A DNA stretch of 64,000 nt from Marinifaba aquimaris (GCF_013328345.1 NZ_JABULX010000003.1:1-64000); one strand, 5' to 3'. Positions 17,149-27,166 are shown, counted from the stretch's first letter. Translations and numbers: made by a program. Notes: generated by a model from the sequence alone, not told the origin.

Positions 17149-20100
17149 TTAAGCAACTTGTTTGATTGCTGTTGCTAACACATGGCAGTAATGGCTTGCG
17201 AGCGCTTGCTCGAAGCTCGGGTGGTTTTCTAACTCGGCCTTATTGGCTTTATCTCGAGCTAAAATCCACACACTGGTTCCCCAAGCTAAGGTGTCCCATA
17301 CTTCACGTTGATTAAACGAATCTTTGTAATCTTGTAAGCGCTTATTGGCGAGAAGTGCTGCAAGTGCAGGTTCTTCATACCCAGCTAATACTGACTTCAT
17401 ATCCTTGGTTAAGGTATCCAGTAATTTACGGTCTTCACTTTCGAACAAATAGCGTGTTACTCGGTCTTGGCTTTCACCTAATTTATTAACAGCCTCTGAT
17501 TTTTCAGCCTGCTCAAAAGCGCGTCGAATCACACCAGTTGCGTTGACATACTGACAAATTAAGTCGGTATCGCGATCGCCATATTCAGGTAATTGCCCTT
17601 TGAATAGATACTGCGCTTTAGCTGAATTTTCATAGGCGTGTTTAACATCCAATAGTGCATTTTTGGCAAACGCTTGCGCCAGTTCTTCTAACATGGCTTT
17701 GCGTTCTGACTGAGCCAAGATCAATTCACTGGTGTGGTAGTTAAACAATGACAATGGAATTAACACATAAAAGTCTTTTTGACTGTCTGCCCAGTTGTCC
17801 AGTAATGCTTGTGCTTTGGCTGAGCCTGTCGCGTTAACATGTTCAGATAAGTGATAGTGAAGTGCAGTTAATTGGCCTTGGCTCAGCGCTGAATCTTCAC
17901 TTAGTGAGATTGCTTTGACTGAGTCGTTACTACACTTTTGTGCGATAGCTCCGGTTGGGTCGTATTGATATGCGGTACCACCACTCATACCGTTACCAAA
18001 ACCTTTACCATAGATACCTAAGTTAACGATGCTGCCGTTAGTCATGTACTCACAGCAAAAATCCCCCACGCCTTCTACGACGGCAACAGCACCAGAGTTT
18101 CGCACCCCGAAGCGATCGCCTGCTTGACCTTCAACAAATAGCTCACCACCTGTTGCGCCAAATAAAGCAAAGTTACCTATTAGTACGTTGTCGGTTTCGG
18201 TTTGACCGCCACCACCAGGGTTTTTCACCACGATACGACCACCGCTACAGCCTTTACCAACACCATCATTACAGGTACCTAAGTGCGTTAAATTAATACC
18301 TGTATTGTTAAATGCGGCATAACTTTGGCCAGCAGAGTTGTAAGTGGTGACGTGAATACTGTCTTTGGCGAGTACTTTTCTGCCATTAGCCAGTGTTAAC
18401 ACACTTGGATGAGCGGCAACTTGTTGCGCTGTCATTTGATAGTTAAGCGTACGCTCAATATCAATAGCAAATTGCCCACCTGTGGTCTTATTACAATTGT
18501 TTAGCGTCGGCCCTTGAATGCTAACTTCAGTTGCGTTGGTTTCGATAAACCCAGCTAATGCTTGCTCGATAAACTTATCGTCTGGTGCAAAGTTAGCTTC
18601 TAAATAAATAGGTTCAGCAATGGTGACGGTTTGTGCTGGTTTTAGCATTGCCGTCATATCTAATTGACCAACCATTGCAGGATGGTTAATTAAATGAAGG
18701 AGCTGAGTTTGGCCGCGAATAGCGCGCAAGCTGGAAAAACCTAGACGAGCAAGAATTTCTCTTACTTCATGTGCTAAGTTCAAGAAATACTGAGCTAAAG
18801 CTCTTGGGTCACCTTGATAAACTTCTGGGTTCGTCGTTAAACCAGCAGGGCATTTTAGGTTACAGTTTTTCGCCATTACACACTTAAGCATCATCAATGC
18901 AGTGGTACCAAACTCGAAAGAATCACCGCCTAAAATCGCTGATTTAACAACATCTAAACCCGTTTGGTGGGCGTTAGAGCAGCGCAGTACTACTTTGTCA
19001 CGTAAGCCATTTTCAGCAAGGGCTTGATGCACTTCGGCAATACCAATATCAGCCGCTCGGCCGGTATTTTTTAAGCTGGTAACCTGAGCGGCACCTGTGC
19101 CACCTGTATTACCTGCAATATTGATAACATCAGCACCAGCTTTGGCTACACCTACGGCAATGGTACCCACACCTTCACTCGATACTAATTTAACGATCAC
19201 TTTTACCCGAGCAGCTTTAGCATCGTGGATTAACTGACCTAAATCTTCAATTGAGTAAGTATCGTGATGTGGTGGTGGTGAAACTAATTCAACCCCTGGT
19301 GTACCACCACGAGCTGCAGCAATTTCTACATTGACCTTGGCAGATGGTAGCTGACCACCTTCACCTGGTTTCGCACCTTGAGCAATTTTGATTTCAATTT
19401 CTTCTAGCGCTGGGTCGGCTAAATAACCTGTCCAAACACCAAAGCGACCTGATGCAAACTGCTTAATTTTACTGGCTTTAACTGTATTGTAACGGCAAGA
19501 GTTTTCACCACCTTCACCTGAGTTACTCATTGCACCGGCAATATTTGTACCTTGTGCTACTGCCTCATGTGCTTTAGCCACAAGTGCACCGTGACTCATA
19601 GCACCTGATGCAAAGCTGGCGGTGATTTGGTGAGCGGGTTGAACCTTTTCAAGTTCAATGGCTGCAGGAGCGGTTAGTAATTTGCCTATCCAAGTCAATG
19701 CTTCACCTGAAAGCGCTACTTTCACCATGTGTTCGCTAATGGCTAGTTGTTCAACTTGTGCTGGGTAGCAAGTTGCCAAAGCATCAACAAAAGCTTGATG
19801 TCTTGCTTGGGTTGCTGGCGTTAGACTGAGCTCATATTCAGCATGGGTAATGGATGTAGCAATTAAACCTTGTACAGAGAAATGAGCAGAGCCCGTTAAG
19901 CAAATTTGTTTTAGCTGATTGATAAAGTCCGTTTTATTTTCACTACTGGCAAAGTTTACCGGTAAATCAAGCACATCACGCAGCGCCGCTGGGCGAGCTT
20001 CTCGCTCTTGATACATGCTTTGGGCAAACTGGCGATAAGCCGGAGTCACTTTAAAGTTGTCAATTTGCTCAGGTGTTCTGGCTTCAAAGCCCAAATCTTT

Positions 20101-22626
20101 ATGAGCTGGGTCGTCTGGTATCAGTGTTGCTTCACCATCTTTGACCAGTTTCGAGTCATCAGCGTAGTCGCTACTTAAGCTGTCTACATAACTGATCTCT
20201 TCTTCGGTCATATTGATGTATTCACGAACAGCGGTATTACCAAAACTATGGCCTGCACCTTCATTTCTCTCTTTGAATAAACCCAATACTGGAATTTGAT
20301 CTTCACTCTGGACATCAAATACTTTTTGATGCCAATCGGCTGCACTTTTTGCAATATCAGCAAAGCGGGCCCCACCTACAGGAGAGTGAATATTCGGGAA
20401 TAACGCCGCTAAGATAGGGTCTTGTGTATCGATAAAGTTAGCTTCGAAAAATTCACCACCGATGTAACTTTCAACGGTACACAAGCCAAATTTACCCATG
20501 GTTTTCATCAGGGCTTTTTCGACTGCTTTTTGGAAGCGCTTTAAACCTTGTAAGACGGCATCTTTATCTTGGTATAGCTCTTGTGCGCGGTAATAAACAC
20601 TCAATGGGCAAACAGCTGATGCACCAAAACCCAACAAGCAAGCTATATCATGGGTACTAGCCGCTTGACCTGTTTGGACAACTAAGCTTGTGCTAAAGCG
20701 CAAGCCCGATTTAATCAATCTTTGGTTGGCCGCGGCAACAGCAAGTAATGCGGGCACAGCAGCATGCTGGTGTGACACATCAAGGTCTGATAAGACGATG
20801 ATATCGTGACCAGATTGCGCTAATTGCTCAACCTGATTGGCAATAGACTCTAGCTGTTCAGCAAGGTTTTGCTGATTTTTTTGCTCATCGGCAAAATCAG
20901 CTGTGAAGAGTAAATCAACCTTGGCTAACGTGAGCTGATCTTGAGCTTGAATTTGAGCGAGTTGTTGCGGTTGTAAAATGGGTGAACCTAACACTAATTG
21001 ACGACTTTTATGGCCGTCGGCTGTCATATTCGGTTTTGAGCCTAATGCGACGCGTAATGTCATGCCATCTGCTTCGCGAATACTATCAAGCGGAGGGTTG
21101 GTAACTTGGGCAAATCGTTGACTAAAGTAACGAGTGACCCCGCCTTCATCTTTAGCCAAAGCATTTGGTGCTAGGCCGTAACCCATAGCAGAAATTTTTT
21201 CCATGCCGCTTTGCAGCATAGGGTCGAGCATAAACTTAAAGCTTTCTTGGTTTAAGCTATAAGCAACATGTCTGGCGGCAAGCGTCAGATGAGAGGGGTA
21301 GTTTAGCTCAGTTAAGTCAGCTGAAGGTAAATCAGATAAATTCAGTTTGGCTTTTGCCAATAGTGATGAATAATCTTTTTTTGCCGCTAATGTCGACATG
21401 ATCTCAGCTGTTTCGGTAATTTTCCCCGTCGCATGATCAAATACAATCATCCCGCCAGCTTCGATACGACCACGGCGTATAACGTCTTGTGCAGGAAAAT
21501 CAATTTGACCTGCTTCACTCATCACCGCCAAGTAATCATTGGTTTCGACGCTTCTTAGTGGACGCAAACCCAAGCGGTCTAAGCGGGCACCGACTTTGAC
21601 GCCGTCACCAAATATAAAAGCTGCCGGTCCGTCATTTTTCTCTTCGTATAAAGAAAAATACTCCAACATGTCTCTAACAGGTTGGCTTACGCGTTCGTCG
21701 TTTTCCCAAGCTGGTGGCATCATGGCTAATGCAGCAACGTCAATTTCCAGCTGATCTTCACAAATTCGGCGCTGTAAGGTTTGGTCTAAACGCGCTGAGT
21801 CTGATTGACCTTTCGGGAAGATCACTGTCTTGCGTTGAACCTTGGCTATTGCATCTTCGCTTAAACGGTTTTTTCGGTCGGTATTGAGCTCACCATTGTG
21901 TGCCATACGTCTAAATGGCTGTGCAAACATAGGGTTTGGAGCCGTATTGGTGGAAAAACGCGTATGGAAAAACAAGGTGTGTATTTTGTGATCATCGTCA
22001 GTTAGATCGGCAAAATAGGGCACAACTTCCCAGCTATTTAACCGACCTTTTAAAACCTGTGTGCGGCTGCTAAATGACAGTGGGTAAAGACCGTACAATT
22101 CGTCTTGTGTATAAGCTGGCTGCTCTATAGCTAATAAGGCCTGATTAATTAATGTTTCAAAGGCTTGCTGATTTGCTACTGAATCGGGTTTTGCAAAAAC
22201 CAATTGTTTGATTGCCAATTGAGCTTGTTGGCTTGCGGTATTTAGTGCGTCTGGATTAATGGGCACATCGCGCCAGAGTAAAATGTCTAAATCATATTCA
22301 GCAAATACTGATTTAATCAGTGCCTCTGCTTGCTCGTGTTGATTGTCATCAACAGGGTAAAAAAAGTTAGCGACGCCAAATTCGCCTAGTTGCAATTCTG
22401 TGTTACCAGTTAACTTGCGAAAAAAGTCAACTGATAAGTCAATATTTACACCTGCGCCATCACCTATACCTTCGGCACTCATGCCGCCACGGTGAGGGAT
22501 CATACACAATGCTTGGTGTGCGTGAGATAGCAACTCATGAGTCTGCAAGCTGTGCTTATGGGTAATAAAGCCCACACCGCAGCTTGAATGCTCCAGATTT
22601 TTATCAAATAAATATCGAGTCATCAT
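17149..22626 (-). CDS. divergent glutamate synthase large subunit (GltB-like) with a C-terminal extension
   Basis: 1825 residues, versus about 1500 for ordinary GltB. A 15-residue propeptide precedes catalytic Cys16 (SSCGVGF) of the class II glutaminase domain (to about 430). Then come the central domain (about 470-770), the FMN barrel (about 960-1360; ASGAMSHGAL, SNSGEGGE, KIAQGAKPGEGGQLP) and the GXGXG helix domain (about 1400-1560). The cluster cysteines are C1249, C1255 and C1259, spaced CX5CX3C, one residue shorter than the CX5CX4C I know from GltB. The FMN region reads AGNTGGTGAA, also divergent. About 198 residues after the usual C-terminus (1628-1825) match nothing I recognise. Expected reaction: glutamine plus 2-oxoglutarate to two glutamates. 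No gltD is adjacent. Fur-like sites lie upstream, so it is likely induced by iron limitation. Confidence 0.85.
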   Translation of the reverse strand: MMTRYLFDKNLEHSSCGVGFITHKHSLQTHELLSHAHQALCMIPHRGGMSAEGIGDGAGVNIDLSVDFFRKLTGNTELQLGEFGVANFFYPVDDNQHEQAEALIKSVFAEYDLDILLWRDVPINPDALNTASQQAQLAIKQLVFAKPDSVANQQAFETLINQALLAIEQPAYTQDELYGLYPLSFSSRTQVLKGRLNSWEVVPYFADLTDDDHKIHTLFFHTRFSTNTAPNPMFAQPFRRMAHNGELNTDRKNRLSEDAIAKVQRKTVIFPKGQSDSARLDQTLQRRICEDQLEIDVAALAMMPPAWENDERVSQPVRDMLEYFSLYEEKNDGPAAFIFGDGVKVGARLDRLGLRPLRSVETNDYLAVMSEAGQIDFPAQDVIRRGRIEAGGMIVFDHATGKITETAEIMSTLAAKKDYSSLLAKAKLNLSDLPSADLTELNYPSHLTLAARHVAYSLNQESFKFMLDPMLQSGMEKISAMGYGLAPNALAKDEGGVTRYFSQRFAQVTNPPLDSIREADGMTLRVALGSKPNMTADGHKSRQLVLGSPILQPQQLAQIQAQDQLTLAKVDLLFTADFADEQKNQQNLAEQLESIANQVEQLAQSGHDIIVLSDLDVSHQHAAVPALLAVAAANQRLIKSGLRFSTSLVVQTGQAASTHDIACLLGFGASAVCPLSVYYRAQELYQDKDAVLQGLKRFQKAVEKALMKTMGKFGLCTVESYIGGEFFEANFIDTQDPILAALFPNIHSPVGGARFADIAKSAADWHQKVFDVQSEDQIPVLGLFKERNEGAGHSFGNTAVREYINMTEEEISYVDSLSSDYADDSKLVKDGEATLIPDDPAHKDLGFEARTPEQIDNFKVTPAYRQFAQSMYQEREARPAALRDVLDLPVNFASSENKTDFINQLKQICLTGSAHFSVQGLIATSITHAEYELSLTPATQARHQAFVDALATCYPAQVEQLAISEHMVKVALSGEALTWIGKLLTAPAAIELEKVQPAHQITASFASGAMSHGALVAKAHEAVAQGTNIAGAMSNSGEGGENSCRYNTVKASKIKQFASGRFGVWTGYLADPALEEIEIKIAQGAKPGEGGQLPSAKVNVEIAAARGGTPGVELVSPPPHHDTYSIEDLGQLIHDAKAARVKVIVKLVSSEGVGTIAVGVAKAGADVINIAGNTGGTGAAQVTSLKNTGRAADIGIAEVHQALAENGLRDKVVLRCSNAHQTGLDVVKSAILGGDSFEFGTTALMMLKCVMAKNCNLKCPAGLTTNPEVYQGDPRALAQYFLNLAHEVREILARLGFSSLRAIRGQTQLLHLINHPAMVGQLDMTAMLKPAQTVTIAEPIYLEANFAPDDKFIEQALAGFIETNATEVSIQGPTLNNCNKTTGGQFAIDIERTLNYQMTAQQVAAHPSVLTLANGRKVLAKDSIHVTTYNSAGQSYAAFNNTGINLTHLGTCNDGVGKGCSGGRIVVKNPGGGGQTETDNVLIGNFALFGATGGELFVEGQAGDRFGVRNSGAVAVVEGVGDFCCEYMTNGSIVNLGIYGKGFGNGMSGGTAYQYDPTGAIAQKCSNDSVKAISLSEDSALSQGQLTALHYHLSEHVNATGSAKAQALLDNWADSQKDFYVLIPLSLFNYHTSELILAQSERKAMLEELAQAFAKNALLDVKHAYENSAKAQYLFKGQLPEYGDRDTDLICQYVNATGVIRRAFEQAEKSEAVNKLGESQDRVTRYLFESEDRKLLDTLTKDMKSVLAGYEEPALAALLANKRLQDYKDSFNQREVWDTLAWGTSVWILARDKANKAELENHPSFEQALASHYCHVLATAIKQVA

Positions 22627-22695
22627 TTATCCAATTGAGTTTCTCTGCCAATTTAAAAGACAAGCAGGATATATAAATGTAAACATTTATGCAAA

Positions 22696-22712
22696 TAAAA
22701 ATGATTATCATT
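22696..22712. promoter_or_regulatory. Fur-box-like site upstream of the glutamate synthase gene
   Basis: TAAAAATGATTATCA (22696-22710) matches the 7-1-7 Fur consensus TGATAATNATTATCA at 12 of 14 defined positions. It overlaps a perfect palindrome, AATGAT-T-ATCATT (22700-22712), the core of the classical 19-bp Fur box. It lies about 70 bp upstream of the gltB-like start. Confidence 0.6.
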
Positions 22713-22902
22713 AATTAATAATTATGGGTTTTTATTCATTTTTTGGATTGTGTTTAGGTTGTGTTTTAGGCCTTTATTTATATGGTTTTTATCTTATTTT
22801 TTAGTTTTTAAATCGTTTCTATTTTTGAATAAAAATTCATTTTTGTTGCGGTTTACATCTTTACAAAATGACAGTTAGATTAATTTTCCTTTACAAGGTA
22901 AA

Positions 22903-22917
22903 TGATAATTATTATCA
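22903..22917. promoter_or_regulatory. perfect 7-1-7 Fur box
   Basis: TGATAAT-T-ATTATCA matches all 14 defined positions of the 7-1-7 Fur consensus. It sits 36 bp ahead of the plus-strand gene at 22954, in the divergent region shared with the glutamate synthase gene. Regulation by ferric uptake regulator is inferred. Confidence 0.8.
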
Positions 22918-22953
22918 TCTGTGGCGTTTTTTTATGACTGTTAGGGAGTAAAA

Positions 22954-23421
22954 ATGGATAAAAATACTTCAATTCATTACTTAAACTCGCAATGTGCAAG
23001 TCCTGTCTCAGCAGAGCAGAGAGCTGAGCAACTAGAAAAAATGGATGCTTTTCACTTCGCTTTTGACAAGGCGAATAGCCAGCTTACTTTGCAAATTTTG
23101 TCACTACAGCATGCAGATATTGATGTAAAAAAGGTGATGGGCTTAATCGAGTGTTGTCAGGCGCTCGAAACCGTATTACAAACCTATGATCAGCACAGTC
23201 GCTTATTTGATTTTTATTTTTGGTTGCGAGAGCAACTAACACTGATCAGTGAATCGGATAAATCAGGTAAAGGTATTGAACTGGTGTGCCATACCGAGAT
23301 CAAAAAATTAGAGCGAGCTATCAATGCACTGTGCGTTGAAACATTTAATACCAAAGTGGTGGCCATTTTTAACGCTAAGCGGGTTAAATCTGCATCAGAG
23401 CAACAGCAAAGCGCAATTTAG
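22954..23421 (+). CDS. hypothetical protein behind a Fur box
   Basis: 155 residues, start ATG with GGGAG about 6 bases ahead. No signal peptide or membrane segment. It looks mostly helical: AEQRAEQLEKMDAFHFAFDK, and a cysteine motif in GLIECCQALETV. I do not recognise the family. It is divergent from the glutamate synthase gene and immediately downstream of a perfect Fur box, and a TonB-dependent receptor follows 156 bp later. The context points to expression under iron limitation, perhaps as an accessory of iron uptake or of the neighbouring enzyme. Function unknown. Confidence 0.6.
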   Translation: MDKNTSIHYLNSQCASPVSAEQRAEQLEKMDAFHFAFDKANSQLTLQILSLQHADIDVKKVMGLIECCQALETVLQTYDQHSRLFDFYFWLREQLTLISESDKSGKGIELVCHTEIKKLERAINALCVETFNTKVVAIFNAKRVKSASEQQQSAI

Positions 23422-23577
23422 ATTGGTTTTTTTACTCGTTTTAACAGTAGGTAAATGGCGTAAATAAGTTGCGTGATTGTTGTAAAATCTTGTTGTTAAA
23501 TTCAACTCTGGGCTAAAAAGTAAGCGCATTTTCTTGTTTCTACCATTCAATTGTGTTGTTGTATAGCAACTGGTTGA

Positions 23578-25692
23578 ATGGTTAGTTCTTTGAAGTATTT
23601 GATGAAGTATCACCCGCTATTTTTTTGTATTGCCTTTGCTGTTTGTCCTACCGCTTTCGCTGAATTAAATGATGATGATTTATTTTCGATGGAGTTGGAG
23701 CAACTGATCGAAATTGAAATTGCCACAGGTACTAAAACTACACTTAAAGAAGCCCCTTCTATTGTCTCGGTTGTTACCGCATATCAAATTGAAAAAATGG
23801 GCGCAAACAACCTATACCAAGTGCTAGAAACGATAAATGGCGTACACGTTTATCTGTCCAACCTCAATAGAATGAGGACGTCTATTTCTATTCGCGGTAT
23901 TCACACCGCATTTAACCCACATGTGTTAATTTTAGTTGATGGTTTCAACACAACTTACACCTTCAACGGCTCACCTTGGTCATTGTTTAATTTAGGCGTG
24001 GAATTAATCGATCGAATAGAAATTATTAAAGGGCCGGGTTCAGCTGTTTACGGTGCTGATGCCTATTCAGGTGTCATTAACATCATTACTAAAACACAAT
24101 CTGATGCCGAGCAAAATGATACTGGTATTCAAGCCGGTTCATTTGGCTATAAAACCGCTTGGCTTAATCAATTTGGTCAACTGGGAGAAATTGATTACGC
24201 GCTTAGTGCCCAATGGGAAAGTACAGATGGTGATAACAGCCGAGTGATTGAACAGGATGCAATGCATACTTTTGGCTTGGACTCCTTATCAAATGCACCT
24301 AGGGCGTTAGATACACGGCGCAAGATGCTAGATATGCACTTGAACCTTAGCTATCAAAACTGGTCGATGAAAACCTGGTATTTAGATCGCGAGGCGGGAA
24401 CAGGACCGGGAATAGGTCAAGCACTATCTGATAGTGATATTGATGAAGAAGAGAGCTTTTCGCTGCAAACTCAGTACATTTTAACTGATTCTACTCATTG
24501 GCAATCGACGGTTGAATTGAGTTACCTTTTTCATGACCAATACAGTTATTTTAAAATTTACCCTGATGGCTTTCCTGTACCAATAGCTTTTGATGTTAAT
24601 GGTACGCCAACCGCATTCACCGTATTTACCGATGGCTTGATTGGCGCTCCTGCGACTGAAAGTCATCGTTATCACGCACATTGGAATAACCTGTTTACCG
24701 GTTTTGAACATCATCAAATTCGGGTCGAGGCAGGTTACACTAAAGATGACTTGAAAACGTTTGAAGCGAAAAACTTTGGTACGGGTGTTTTGACCGGTGA
24801 CGAAGATTTTGTTGATGGTCGTTTAACCCAAGTTCGCAACACGCCTTTTATTTTTTCTCAAGATCAAGACCGTGAGCTTTATTACTTATCGGTGCAAGAT
24901 GAATGGAAAATAAACGACAAAGTGCAAGCGACAATCGGTATGCGCTATGATGATTATTCTGATTTTGGCAGTACGTTTAACCCAAGAGTTGCTTTGGTTT
25001 GGGCGAATACCGACAAACTAACCACTAAATTTATTTATGGTCAGGCTTATCGAGCGCCGTCGATGGCTGATTTACATCTGGCCAATAATCCTGTCTCACT
25101 GGGTAATTTAAACCTAGAACCGGAAGAAATTACCACCTACGAAGTAGCATTAGATTATCAAGCTAGCAGTCGTTTGACATTAAGCGCCAATATTTATAGC
25201 TATGATGCTGAAAAAATGATTGATTTTGTCCCACAACTTGACGGTTCGAGTATTGCTCAAAATATCGGTTCCATTTCAGGTCAAGGATTAGAGACACAAG
25301 CCAAGTGGCAGGTCAATCGAGATTTGCAAATATCAGCAAGCTTAGCTTTGCAAGAGGCAGAAGATGATAACGGGCATGATATTGCTGATGCACCGCAAAC
25401 TATGTTTGATATCAGTGTTAATTGGCAAGTTAATCCGCAAACTCATGTTTACTTTGATAGCCGCTTTATTCGAGACAGAGATCGCCTAGTTAATGATCCA
25501 AGACAAAGCATTGATGACTACAATTGGTCTAATCTGTCTGTTCAATATCAAATAGATAGTCATTGGATGGGGCAGGTGACCGTGCGTAATTTATTCGATG
25601 AATCCGCTGATGAGCCAAGTGATGGTCAGATTCAACAAGATTACCCACTAGAAGAAAGGGGCTACTGGTTGAAACTCAAGTATCAATTTTGA
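23578..25692 (+). CDS. TonB-dependent outer-membrane receptor
   Basis: 704 residues. The plug domain (about 50-170) has the usual LIDRIEIIKGPGSAVYG segment followed by SGVINIITK, and the beta-barrel (about 180-704) ends in phenylalanine (KLKYQF), as outer-membrane proteins do. A later ATG at 23602 (protein MKYHPLFFCIAFAVC) would place a clean signal peptide at the N-terminus and may be the true start. The ligand cannot be told from sequence; siderophores, heme, vitamin B12 or oligosaccharides are all possible. Its position behind the Fur-box gene favours an iron ligand, but no Fur box lies directly ahead of this gene. Confidence 0.85.
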   Translation: MVSSLKYLMKYHPLFFCIAFAVCPTAFAELNDDDLFSMELEQLIEIEIATGTKTTLKEAPSIVSVVTAYQIEKMGANNLYQVLETINGVHVYLSNLNRMRTSISIRGIHTAFNPHVLILVDGFNTTYTFNGSPWSLFNLGVELIDRIEIIKGPGSAVYGADAYSGVINIITKTQSDAEQNDTGIQAGSFGYKTAWLNQFGQLGEIDYALSAQWESTDGDNSRVIEQDAMHTFGLDSLSNAPRALDTRRKMLDMHLNLSYQNWSMKTWYLDREAGTGPGIGQALSDSDIDEEESFSLQTQYILTDSTHWQSTVELSYLFHDQYSYFKIYPDGFPVPIAFDVNGTPTAFTVFTDGLIGAPATESHRYHAHWNNLFTGFEHHQIRVEAGYTKDDLKTFEAKNFGTGVLTGDEDFVDGRLTQVRNTPFIFSQDQDRELYYLSVQDEWKINDKVQATIGMRYDDYSDFGSTFNPRVALVWANTDKLTTKFIYGQAYRAPSMADLHLANNPVSLGNLNLEPEEITTYEVALDYQASSRLTLSANIYSYDAEKMIDFVPQLDGSSIAQNIGSISGQGLETQAKWQVNRDLQISASLALQEAEDDNGHDIADAPQTMFDISVNWQVNPQTHVYFDSRFIRDRDRLVNDPRQSIDDYNWSNLSVQYQIDSHWMGQVTVRNLFDESADEPSDGQIQQDYPLEERGYWLKLKYQF

Positions 25693-25843
25693 TGTTTGAG
25701 TAAGCACAGCGTGAAGTAAGCATTCATAAAGTTTAACGACTTTATCCATACTCTTCACATAATTAGCACTTATACTGAGTTTTAAGCCTAATTGTTTAAC
25801 GCTTTTCTATTACCTCTTCACAGTGGGTTAAAGAGCAGTAACT

Positions 25844-27124
25844 ATGTCAGACTTAAGTACTAAACAAAGCCAACAGCAAGTTGAGCTAATGCAACAAGCG
25901 TTAGCCAATGTTGATGTTTATATATTTATCAAAAATATTGAGCTTGAATACACCTTTGTTAACCCTTTGGTGGCAGAGTTATTCGAGCTTGATGTGGAAG
26001 ATATCATTGGCAAGGATGACACTCACTTTTTTGAATTAGCCATGTCTAACCAGCTTAGGCAAAATGATTTACAGGTCATTGAACACGGGCTAACGATTCA
26101 AACCGAAGAAACCAATGTACTGAAAAATACCGGTGAAACGCGAATATACCGATCGACTAAAAAGCCATTATTCGACGATAAGGGCAAGGTGATTGGTTTA
26201 TGTGGTGTTTCGACGGATATCACTGAAGAAAAGCGTTTACAGCGTATTATCGATAAGCAGCAATCTCTGATAAATGCGGTACTCGATAATGTCGATGCGC
26301 ATATTTATATGAAAGATGAAACACGCCATTTTAAATATGTGAACAAACGCGTTGCAGATTTATTTGGCAGACCCGTCGATGATATTGTTGGTAAGCTCGA
26401 TACTGAGGTTCTTCCTAAAGAGATAGCCGATCATTTTTGGTTATCTGACAAATTGGTATTTGATACGCAGACTAAACAAGTGATTAACGAAGTTGCTAAT
26501 GATGCCGAGGGCAATCGTCGTCACTACATGAGTGTGAAAATGCCTTATTTAGATGAAGACGATGTGAGATCGCTCATTGGCTTTTCAACAGATGTGACCG
26601 AGCTTTTCTTACTGAAAGAAGAGTTTAAAAAACTCGCAACCATAGATTCGCTTACTGGTCTCTTTAACCGCCGTCACTTTGTTGATCAGGCCGAAGAGGC
26701 TTTTATTAAAGCAGAGCAGTTTAATCAGGCGTTATCTGTTGTCAGTTTAGACGTTGACTACTTTAAAAAAGTAAATGATCAATACGGACACCCAACAGGT
26801 GATTTAGTACTGCAAAAAGTGGCTGAAAACCTTAACAAGTACGTCAGAGGACAAGATGTTTTAGCGCGAATTGGCGGGGAAGAATTTGCGATCATTATGC
26901 CTGAAGTCGACAAAGAGCAAGCTAGGGTTGCAGCCGAAAAACTCAGGGTGATGCAATTAGAAACGCCGATACAAACTTCACAAGGCAAAATTAATATTGC
27001 CATTAGCTTAGGCGTTGCCAGCTTAACGGAATCTGATAAAGATTTTGATCAGATCTTCTCGCGAGCAGATAAAGCTTTATACCAAGCAAAAAATGCTGGC
27101 CGAAATCAAGTAAAAGCGGTTTAA
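25844..27124 (+). CDS. cytosolic diguanylate cyclase with two PAS domains
   Basis: 426 residues with no membrane segment. Two PAS domains (about 10-130 and 135-250; NPLVAELFELDVEDIIGKDD and NKRVADLFGRPVDDIVGKLD are parallel) precede a GGDEF domain. The active site GGEEF (344-348) is intact, and an RxxD inhibitory site is present (Arg335, Asp338), so c-di-GMP synthesis with feedback control is expected. The signal is probably an intracellular small ligand or redox state. The stop codon lies inside the loop of a terminator hairpin. Confidence 0.9.
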   Translation: MSDLSTKQSQQQVELMQQALANVDVYIFIKNIELEYTFVNPLVAELFELDVEDIIGKDDTHFFELAMSNQLRQNDLQVIEHGLTIQTEETNVLKNTGETRIYRSTKKPLFDDKGKVIGLCGVSTDITEEKRLQRIIDKQQSLINAVLDNVDAHIYMKDETRHFKYVNKRVADLFGRPVDDIVGKLDTEVLPKEIADHFWLSDKLVFDTQTKQVINEVANDAEGNRRHYMSVKMPYLDEDDVRSLIGFSTDVTELFLLKEEFKKLATIDSLTGLFNRRHFVDQAEEAFIKAEQFNQALSVVSLDVDYFKKVNDQYGHPTGDLVLQKVAENLNKYVRGQDVLARIGGEEFAIIMPEVDKEQARVAAEKLRVMQLETPIQTSQGKINIAISLGVASLTESDKDFDQIFSRADKALYQAKNAGRNQVKAV

Positions 27125-27137
27125 AACCGCTTTTACT
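27109..27137. terminator. terminator hairpin over the end of the PAS-GGDEF gene
   Basis: AGTAAAAGCGG (27109-27119) pairs with CCGCTTTTACT (27127-27137). The 7-base loop TTTAAAA contains the TAA stop codon at 27122-27124. The gene on the other strand ends just beyond, so the hairpin may serve both. Confidence 0.65.
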
Positions 27138-27166
27138 GATCAACAACGATCTACTGCTAGTAGATG

